This document shows positions 7,349 to 13,251 of a stretch of DNA of 16,535 nt, piece by piece (position 1 is the stretch's first letter; every line of letters begins with the position of its first letter). A model generated the notes under the pieces. It worked only from the letters and a program-made list of their open reading frames with translations. It ran no database searches and was not told the origin of the DNA. The position numbers and the translations under genes are program-made. The DNA lies in the NCBI GenBank assembly GCA_036399695.1, contig DASWMP010000315.1, forward strand, positions 1-16,535, read 5' to 3'. This stretch comes from DASVEE01 sp036399695 (GTDB lineage Bacteria > Acidobacteriota > Thermoanaerobaculia > Gp7-AA8).

Positions 7349-7602
7349 TCAGAAAGCTGCGTTGAGCTGTCGGTCCGCTCATCGCCGGTCTCATCTTCAA
7401 TGAGCTCCACGATTGCTTCGTTGCTGAGGGAAACCTGCTCCCGGCCTAGAAGTCGAGCTCTGAGCTCGTCCACCGTCAGCACCGGGAAGGTGCTCGAATA
7501 CTCCCGCTCCAGATAAACCGGCAGCGACAACCCGGCTGCCCGAGCCGCAGCCGCGAGCTCGTCACCGATCCTGGACATCTCGACTGTCACGGTCTTGCTC
7601 AT
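7345..7602 (-). CDS. VapB-like antitoxin
   Basis: This short protein (85 residues from ATG at 7602) should neutralise the PIN toxin encoded just downstream with a 4-bp overlap. The N-terminal MSKTVTVEMSRIGDELAAAARAAGLSLPVYLERE could form a small DNA-binding or dimerisation unit; I cannot assign it firmly to the ribbon-helix-helix or AbrB class. The C-terminal half (LTVDELRARLLGREQV...AIVELIEDETGDERTD) is acidic and probably wraps the toxin. A TTG start at 7644 would add 14 residues (MVDILLACLHVVIS), but those overlap the likely promoter, so the ATG is preferred. The antitoxin call rests mainly on position and size. Confidence 0.8.
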   Translation of the reverse strand: MSKTVTVEMSRIGDELAAAARAAGLSLPVYLEREYSSTFPVLTVDELRARLLGREQVSLSNEAIVELIEDETGDERTDSSTQLSE

Positions 7603-7611
7603 GCTGATAAC

Positions 7612-7640
7612 AACATGAAGGCAGGCCAGGAGTATGTCAA
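7612..7640 (-). promoter_or_regulatory. Putative promoter of the toxin-antitoxin operon
   Basis: On the minus strand a perfect TTGACA (7640-7635) is followed after 17 bp by CATGTT (7617-7612), a weak -10. Transcription would start near 7605, right at the preferred antitoxin ATG (7602). The perfect -35 match supports the shorter start; the -10 is poor, which is common for autorepressed promoters. Confidence 0.5.
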
Positions 7641-7694
7641 CCAAGAGACGAACCGGCGCCGCGCCCGCCCGCCGGAGGCCCCACGGTCGTCACC

Positions 7695-7732
7695 CCGGGC
7701 GATACCGCCCGGCCCTCAACTTCTGCTAGAGT
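7695..7732 (+). promoter_or_regulatory. accD promoter region with perfect dyad
   Basis: An extended -10 element TGC-TAGAGT (hexamer 7727-7732) lies exactly 8 nt before the accD ATG at 7741. The place of the -35 box (about 7704-7709) is taken by a perfect 7-bp dyad, CCGGGCG (7695-7701) and CGCCCGG (7706-7712), around ATAC. The dyad could be an operator for a regulator of fatty acid synthesis. The spacing of the -10 predicts a leaderless accD message. Confidence 0.5.
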
Positions 7733-7740
7733 CGCCCGCC

Positions 7741-8586
7741 ATGGCGTGGTTCCGGAAAGAAAAGAAGCCGAAGGAAGCGGTCGAGAAACAGACCGCGATT
7801 CCGGAAGGCCTCTGGATCAAGTGCGACGAGTGCAAAGAGATCGTCTACCGCAAGGAAGTGGAGGCGAACTTCAGCGTTTGCCCGAAGTGCGGCTACCACT
7901 TCCGTCTCAGCGCGCGTGAGCGCTTCGAGATCCTGTTCGACGACAACGCGTGGAAAGAATTCGCCACCAACGTGCGCTCGGGCGATCCGTTGGGCTTCCG
8001 CGACACCAAACGGTACGCCGACCGGCTCAAGGTCTACCAGCAGCGTGTCGGCTCCGGTGATGCTGTCCTCTGTGCCGAAGGGAAGCTCGAGGGCACCCCC
8101 GTGATCATCTGCGCCATGGAGTACGCCTTCATGGGCGGGTCCATGGGCTCGGTAGTCGGCGAGAAGATCACCACCGCCATCGAGCGCTGCGTCGAAAAGA
8201 AAGAGCCGCTGATCATCGTCTCCTGCTCCGGCGGGGCGCGCATGCAGGAAGGCATCCTGTCGCTGATGCAAATGGCGAAGATCTCGGCCGCGCTGGCGCG
8301 GTTGGCAGCAGCCGGGTTGCCGTTCATCTCCGTGCTCACCGACCCGACCACCGGCGGCGTCACCGCGTCTTACGCCATGCTGGGCGACCTCAACCTCGCC
8401 GAGCCGAGGGCGCTGATCGGCTTCGCCGGGCCACGCGTCATCGAGCAGACCATCCGTCAGACGCTGCCCGAGGGATTCCAGACCGCGGAGTTCCTGGTCG
8501 AGCATGGGATGGTCGACATCATCACGCCGCGCCAGGAGATGAAGCCGACGATCGGACGCTTTCTACGCTTTTTCGAGTCCCGCTGA
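7741..8586 (+). CDS. accD: Acetyl-CoA carboxylase carboxyltransferase subunit beta
   Basis: AccD is the beta subunit of the carboxyltransferase that moves CO2 from biotin-BCCP to acetyl-CoA, giving malonyl-CoA for fatty acid synthesis in the cytosol. The 281-residue protein has the N-terminal zinc ribbon C28-x2-C31 and C47-x2-C50, then the crotonase-like carboxyltransferase domain with SGGARMQEG (163-171), DPTTGGVTASYAMLGD (201-216) and IGFAGPRVI (226-234). The ATG at 7741 is chosen because MAWFRK is the common AccD N-terminus; an upstream in-frame start at 7615 would overlap the promoter and antitoxin. The 3' end overlaps the opposing ligase gene by 24 bp. folC, its usual neighbour, lies about 3.4 kb downstream in the same orientation, split off by the minus-strand ligase module. 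Confidence 0.97.
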   Translation: MAWFRKEKKPKEAVEKQTAIPEGLWIKCDECKEIVYRKEVEANFSVCPKCGYHFRLSARERFEILFDDNAWKEFATNVRSGDPLGFRDTKRYADRLKVYQQRVGSGDAVLCAEGKLEGTPVIICAMEYAFMGGSMGSVVGEKITTAIERCVEKKEPLIIVSCSGGARMQEGILSLMQMAKISAALARLAAAGLPFISVLTDPTTGGVTASYAMLGDLNLAEPRALIGFAGPRVIEQTIRQTLPEGFQTAEFLVEHGMVDIITPRQEMKPTIGRFLRFFESR

Positions 8587-9810
8587 CGCTTGAAACGCCT
8601 GCTCGTTGCTCACACCCAGCGACGCCAGCACTGCCGACATAAAGCTCCACGAGCCGACGGCGACAACCGTGCGACGGCCGGAGAGATGGTGGCCAACAGC
8701 CTGCCACTCGACGAGCGGCCGCTTCCACGCCGCCTCGGAGTACGCGAGATGAGCGGCGCCAGGCGGGATGACCGGCGTCCATCGGTCTCCACCCAACTCA
8801 GAATCGAGCCAGGCTGCCGTTCTTTCGACGTCCTTCGAGTCCGGAAGTGAGACAAGAACGTAATCGACCGCGCCGAAGAGGCGCCGCGCATGGTGCACCG
8901 CCTCCTGGACGCCTCGCGCGTCGATTGCCGCATCTGCCAGCCAACGCCGGACCTCCCCGTCGACAGCAGCCGTGAGGCGTCCGGGAAGTCGAATCGTTCG
9001 CAGCACGCCACGTACGGCCTCGACCGGGATCCGAGTACCGTCCAGGAAAATGCGCGCGGCCACGATACCCACGGCCGCGCTGGCCGACGATAGTCCGGGC
9101 GGGAGCAGGGAACCCTCGACCGCGCACGCCGCGGTGGTTGCCATGACCGGCTGGATTCCCCTGCGCGCGAACACCTGCTGCACGTCGGCAGTTTGCAGCG
9201 CGGAGACAACTCTCGTCGCCGGGCCGGCAATCGCGAGCTTATCCTCCGCAATCGCATCGACGCTGTCGCCGAGAACCCCGAGATGCTCGCCGAAGATCGG
9301 CGTGACGGCGAGCACTCGAGCGTCGAGGAGACTGACCTCGTCGGAGCGGCCGCCGATTCCTGCTTCGACGACGGCGACGTCGCATCGCTCGCGTCGAAGG
9401 GCGTCCAGGCCTCCCATCAGATAGAGCCCGGCCGGGGACAGGTAGCCGCTCGCTGCCGTCGCCGGAGCGAGGCGGCAGCGCGCGTCCAGGACGCGGGAGG
9501 CGATCGCGGCATACGTAGCATCATCGATCGCTGTGCCATCGATGCGGATCCTCTCGCGATTGGTAATGATCGGAGGACTCGTGATGGTTCCGACGTGCAG
9601 TCCCGCGGCCGCGAGAACAGCCGACGCATACGTGGCCGCGGTCGCCTTCCCTTTCGACCCGACGACGACGAGAGTCGGAATCTGATGCAGAGGCAATTCG
9701 AGCGCGGCGGCGAGTGCAGCCGCGCGAGCGATGCTTCGCTTCGTAACGTGCCGCAACCTGGACCACTCGTCGAAGAACACTTCGTCCGGCGCAAGAAGCT
9801 CCGCGACCAA
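8563..9810 (-). CDS. Divergent FolC/Mur-type amino acid ligase
   Basis: This 415-residue protein has the fold signature of folylpolyglutamate synthase and Mur ligases, which join amino acids through acyl-phosphates. The P-loop is GSKGKAT (51-57) instead of FolC's GTNGKGST. It is followed by TSPPIITNRERIRIDG (78-92), a clear match to the FolC 'TSPHL...ERI.I.G' segment. Metal and active-site residues E149 (VVEAGIGGR), H176 and K191 (EDKLAI) are kept. The C-terminal DGAHN motif of FolC appears as DAAID, losing the His and Asn. So it should bind ATP and ligate, but probably not folate. The TTG start follows directly on the in-frame TAG of the upstream gene, with GAGGAAGG as ribosome site 9 nt before it. 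The true FolC is encoded at 12031. Confidence 0.85.
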   Translation of the reverse strand: MVAELLAPDEVFFDEWSRLRHVTKRSIARAAALAAALELPLHQIPTLVVVGSKGKATAATYASAVLAAAGLHVGTITSPPIITNRERIRIDGTAIDDATYAAIASRVLDARCRLAPATAASGYLSPAGLYLMGGLDALRRERCDVAVVEAGIGGRSDEVSLLDARVLAVTPIFGEHLGVLGDSVDAIAEDKLAIAGPATRVVSALQTADVQQVFARRGIQPVMATTAACAVEGSLLPPGLSSASAAVGIVAARIFLDGTRIPVEAVRGVLRTIRLPGRLTAAVDGEVRRWLADAAIDARGVQEAVHHARRLFGAVDYVLVSLPDSKDVERTAAWLDSELGGDRWTPVIPPGAAHLAYSEAAWKRPLVEWQAVGHHLSGRRTVVAVGSWSFMSAVLASLGVSNEQAFQASAGLEKA

Positions 9811-10998
9811 CTACGGCCACCTTCCTCGCGGCGGCACCCGATATCGCGCCGGAAGCATCGCCAGCACCGTCACGACCACCGTCCCGCCGACGACATAGAG
9901 AATGGGGAAGTCCTTGATCGCAGCAGCCGCGAGAAGCAATCCACCGACAGGAACGGTCAGTTCGTTCATCCGCCGCAAAAAAATACTCGTAACTCGCCGC
10001 CGCACGTTCACGATGGTCCGCCGCGGAATCCGGAGCTCGCCGCGCAATTGGGCGCCGACGCCTATCACCAGATGGCGAGCCGCCGCGGCGACATCCCGGT
10101 CCATCCCCCAGGTGTCCACCGTTGCCGGCGCGATCGCATCCTGCTCCTCGCCCACGAAACTCTGGTGAGCAACCGCTATAACGCGCTGGTCGGCCCATTC
10201 CACGAAGACGTCGTCTCCAGCTTTAATACCGAGGACGGCAAAGGTCTCGTCTGGGATGCGCACGACACGATTCGTATCGTCGCCCAACTGTGCTTCCATC
10301 GTAGCCATGGCCAGCGGAGGCGCCTGGAACAGCCGCCGCAGGACGACCTCCGCCACCAGCCCCGCGTACCGGCTGATCCGGCGGAACGACGCGATGACGA
10401 CGCCGATGCGCCCCGCCACGGCAGTTCGTCCCCGCAGCTCGTCTTTCCAGTGCAACTTCTCCGGAACGTAGCGGCTGAGACGAATACGCGGGTGGGGACC
10501 GTCGTCAACGCGAGCCAGGGTCCGCATCAGCCGCGAAAGGCGTGCTTCGCCCGCGGGCACCCGCCGGCCACGCAGCCGGACCGGAATACTGATGCCGCCG
10601 CTATACGCGAGTGCCCATTTTCCGAATCTCTGCACCTCGGCGGGCGCGATGTCGACTTCGCTCACGCGCGGCAGATCGTCGACCAGTGCCGGCCGGACTG
10701 CAAAGGACGCGGTCTCCGGACTCTGTAGCTCGACCAGGCAGATCGAATCCGCTCCAAGGCGCAACAAAGCCTGTGCGCGACGGGACAGCCATACCATTTC
10801 ATCGCGGCGGCGGCCGGCAGGCACCTTCTGCGGCAACTCGTCGGTCGAGCGTATCCAGACGGCCACGCTGAGCCGGTCGTGGTGGACTATGAGCCGCATA
10901 CCCGACGCCGCACGAAGCTCCTCCATCGCGGCGGGGGTCAGGACGGCGACGGGAATGGGCGCTCGAGCCTCGTCAGCAGGCGTCGCGTAGAACTTCAC
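9811..10998 (-). CDS. Unrecognised protein with two AbrB-like segments and a C-terminal membrane anchor
   Basis: I do not recognise this 395-residue protein. The GTG at 10998 overlaps the preceding ATP-grasp stop as GTGA and gives VKFYATPADEAR as the N-terminus; longer starts run into the upstream gene. Two segments look alike, MVWLSRRAQALLRLGADSICLVEL (68-91) and RVVRIPDETFAVLGIKAGDDVFVEW (244-268), both like the swapped-hairpin beta folds of AbrB/SpoVT. A basic stretch (LRIPRRTIVNVRRRV, 322-336) precedes two hydrophobic helices (about 348-361 and 364-382) that should anchor the C-terminus in the membrane. It lies between two amino acid ligase genes and is tightly coupled to both, so a scaffold or membrane-tethering role for them is plausible inference. 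Its TAG stop is directly followed, in frame, by the next gene. Confidence 0.8.
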   Translation of the reverse strand: MKFYATPADEARAPIPVAVLTPAAMEELRAASGMRLIVHHDRLSVAVWIRSTDELPQKVPAGRRRDEMVWLSRRAQALLRLGADSICLVELQSPETASFAVRPALVDDLPRVSEVDIAPAEVQRFGKWALAYSGGISIPVRLRGRRVPAGEARLSRLMRTLARVDDGPHPRIRLSRYVPEKLHWKDELRGRTAVAGRIGVVIASFRRISRYAGLVAEVVLRRLFQAPPLAMATMEAQLGDDTNRVVRIPDETFAVLGIKAGDDVFVEWADQRVIAVAHQSFVGEEQDAIAPATVDTWGMDRDVAAAARHLVIGVGAQLRGELRIPRRTIVNVRRRVTSIFLRRMNELTVPVGGLLLAAAAIKDFPILYVVGGTVVVTVLAMLPARYRVPPRGRWP

Positions 10999-12014
10999 GC
11001 CGCACCAGCCAGAGCATCCAGGATCTTCCGGTGAAGCGCGATGAGACGCTCCTCGGCTGGATGACACAGCGCCGCAAACTGGTGGATTGTCGGCGACGCG
11101 TTGACCTCGAGAATGTAGGCGACGCTCGTCTCCCGGGTGGCATCGTCGCTCAGAATATCCACACCCGCATAGCGCAAACCTATCGCGCGCGCAGCATCGA
11201 CTGCCAGGCGGGCGATGTTCGGATGAACGGCATTCGTGACCTCGACGGCTGAGCCGCCCTGGCTGAGGTTCGCGACCTCGATGGGCGCCAGCAGCACGCC
11301 AGGCTCCAGTACGTCCGTCTCCGTGACACCGGCCCGCACCAACGAGCGTTGCAGGCGATCGAAGTCGGGCGTCCCGCTTCCTCGAACGATTGCCGTGCGG
11401 CGAAACTCGTCCACCAATTCAGCGACCGTGGAAATCCCGTCGCCGACGACTGCAAACGGCCGCCGTTCATAGGCGAGGAGGACCTCACGGTCAAGGACCA
11501 GCAGGCGGTAATCGCGCAGTCCTTCCAGGTAGGACTCGATCAGCACGACGTCGCCGAATGCAAAGGCACGTGCAAGCGCCTGCTCTACCTCGGCCGCATC
11601 CGACGCGCGCTCGATGCCTTCCCCCCCGCCACCGGAGTTCGCCTTCACCATCACCGGGAAGCCGATCGACGTCGCATACTGGACCGCCGCATGTGAATCG
11701 CGCCGCGACCCCGTTTCCGCGCAAAGCCGGTCCGAGAAGAACGTCTGCCCTTCGATGACCGGGAAGCCTTTCTCGTGCAGAAAGAACTTGGTCAATCCTT
11801 TGTCGAGAGCCACTTTTGCGGCCCCCGCGGAATTGAGGTCGTAAGTTGAGCGGACGAAGTAGCGTGACGCGCCGTCCGGCAGACGAACCTCACCGGCGAA
11901 CGCGCCGTCCGGATGCAGCAGGAGCTGCCAGCCTCTCTCTGCCGCGATCATGCGAAGGTATCGCGCGGAGAAGTTGAGATCGTCACGAAGCCGACCGTGC
12001 GTCATCGAGTCCAT
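10995..12014 (-). CDS. Stand-alone ATP-grasp ligase of cyanophycin-synthetase type
   Basis: This 339-residue protein is an ATP-grasp carboxylate-amine ligase closely resembling the ATP-grasp domain of cyanophycin synthetase. Visible landmarks are SAGAAKVALDKGLTKFFL (62-79), FPVMVKANSGGGGEGIERA (119-137; K124 and the glycine loop), VLIESYLEGLRDYRLLVLD (157-175), VVGDGISTVAELVDE (189-203), and VANLSQGGSAVEVTNAVHPN (247-266). Metal-binding residues are D286, E303 and N305 in VDIL...ILEVNASP. CphA's N-terminal and Mur-ligase domains are absent here, but a Mur-type ligase gene lies two genes downstream. The start could be ATG 12014 or ATG 12005 (MTHGRLR); earlier starts would overlap folC. The protein should form a peptide-like bond; its substrates cannot be read from sequence. 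Confidence 0.88.
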   Translation of the reverse strand: MDSMTHGRLRDDLNFSARYLRMIAAERGWQLLLHPDGAFAGEVRLPDGASRYFVRSTYDLNSAGAAKVALDKGLTKFFLHEKGFPVIEGQTFFSDRLCAETGSRRDSHAAVQYATSIGFPVMVKANSGGGGEGIERASDAAEVEQALARAFAFGDVVLIESYLEGLRDYRLLVLDREVLLAYERRPFAVVGDGISTVAELVDEFRRTAIVRGSGTPDFDRLQRSLVRAGVTETDVLEPGVLLAPIEVANLSQGGSAVEVTNAVHPNIARLAVDAARAIGLRYAGVDILSDDATRETSVAYILEVNASPTIHQFAALCHPAEERLIALHRKILDALAGAA

Positions 12015-12022
12015 AGGATAAT
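12015..12022. promoter_or_regulatory. Overlapping divergent -10 elements
   Basis: The string AGGATAAT serves both directions. On + it contains GATAAT (12017-12022), 8 nt before the folC ATG at 12031. On minus it contains TATCCT (12020-12015), 9 nt before ATG 12005 of the ATP-grasp gene. The spacing in both directions predicts leaderless or near-leaderless messages, and the two promoters could not be occupied at once. No good -35 boxes are visible. Confidence 0.5.
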
Positions 12023-12030
12023 CGGCGCGG

Positions 12031-13251
12031 ATGAGTTCGGACGGTTTTGTATGGCTCAATTCGCTGCAGCGGCTGGGGATTGCGCTCGGTCTCGGACGAA
12101 CGCGACGCCTGCTGCGGCAGATGGGCCGCCCGCATCTCGCGTATCCCTGCGCCATCGTCGCCGGAACGAACGGCAAGGGTTCGACGGCGGCGACGCTTGC
12201 AGCAATCCTCCAGGCGTCCGGCTATCGCACCGGGCTTTACACGTCGCCGCCGCTGGTCGACGAGCGAGACCGCTGGACCATCGAAAACGCGATGATCCCG
12301 GAGCCGATGCTGGACGCCTGCATCGCTGAAGTGCGCGAGGCGTCGGAAGCGGCCGGCATCGTCCCGACGTACTTTGAAGCGCTGACGCTCATCGCCTTCC
12401 TCGCGTTTGCCCGGGCGCGGTGCGACGTGGTCGTACTCGAAGTGGGACTCGGGGGGCGGCTCGATGCGACGAACGTCGTCAAACCGCTGGCGGCGCTCAT
12501 CACTCCGATCGGCTTCGACCACACCGAGTTTCTCGGCAACACGTTGCGGAAGATCGCGGCGGAGAAGGCGGGCGTGATTCACCGCGGGACCATCGTGCTG
12601 ACGTCGAACGAGGACCCGGCGGTCCTGGACGTGCTGGCCCGCCGCGCGGCGAAGTTCGGCAATCCCTTTCACGTGGTGCGGCCCGGCGGAAAGCCGATCG
12701 CCACGCCGCTGGCGGGAGAGTTCCAGCAGCAGAACGTCGCCCTGGCCATCCGGGCCGCTGAGGAGCTGGCCACGCACTTCAACCTCATCACGAAGACGAC
12801 CATCGCGCGTGGCGTGGCTGAGACGCGCTGGCGTGGACGGCTCGAAAGCGTGCAGGCTGGCGGCAAGCAGATCCTGATCGACGGCTGCCACAACGCGCAC
12901 GCCGTCGCGGTCGTCGCGCCGCACGTCGACCGCACGCTGCCGCGGCCGCGCACGCTCGTCTTCGGGATGATGCGCGACAAGGACATCGAGGAGGCCACCG
13001 GCATCCTCTTCCCGCTCTTCGAGCGGATCATCACCACCGACCCCTACCCGCCGCGATCCGTGAGCCCCGAGGAGCTGGCGCAACGGGGGCGGGAGCTCGG
13101 GATCGACGCCGTGGCGGAGAGCGATCCCGAGGTCGCGCTGGAGCTGGCCATGGAATCAGACGGCAAGGGGCTCTTCGTCGGCGGGTCGCTCTACCTGGCG
13201 GGGGCGGCGATCGCGTACTTCGACCGCAAATACGGCCAGCAGCAGCAGTGA
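12031..13251 (+). CDS. folC: Folylpolyglutamate synthase / dihydrofolate synthase
   Basis: FolC adds glutamate to dihydropteroate and to folates in the cytosol. The 406-residue protein has the classic P-loop GTNGKGST (45-52), TYFEALTLIAFLAF (113-126), LEVGLGGRLDATN (136-148; metal ligand E137), ITPIGFDHTEFLG with H164, K179 in AAEKAGV, and DGCHNAHA in the C-terminal domain. One oddity is TSPPL at 71-75, where FolC usually has TSPHL; the paralog at 8563-9810 shares this. The ATG at 12031 sits 8 nt after GATAAT with no Shine-Dalgarno. The last 96 bp overlap the opposing YfhO-like gene. Same-strand accD upstream, beyond the ligase module, is its usual genomic neighbour. Confidence 0.95.
   Translation: MSSDGFVWLNSLQRLGIALGLGRTRRLLRQMGRPHLAYPCAIVAGTNGKGSTAATLAAILQASGYRTGLYTSPPLVDERDRWTIENAMIPEPMLDACIAEVREASEAAGIVPTYFEALTLIAFLAFARARCDVVVLEVGLGGRLDATNVVKPLAALITPIGFDHTEFLGNTLRKIAAEKAGVIHRGTIVLTSNEDPAVLDVLARRAAKFGNPFHVVRPGGKPIATPLAGEFQQQNVALAIRAAEELATHFNLITKTTIARGVAETRWRGRLESVQAGGKQILIDGCHNAHAVAVVAPHVDRTLPRPRTLVFGMMRDKDIEEATGILFPLFERIITTDPYPPRSVSPEELAQRGRELGIDAVAESDPEVALELAMESDGKGLFVGGSLYLAGAAIAYFDRKYGQQQQ

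Noticed and set aside
6962..7602. Mobile element carrying the toxin-antitoxin pair
   Set aside because: No transposase, terminal inverted repeats or clean target duplication is seen; only the single 18-bp direct repeat hints at a past event.
9193..10728. 511-codon plus-strand frame across the ligase module
   Set aside because: It covers parts of two minus-strand genes that have recognisable motifs and coupled starts, and its own translation shows no domain.
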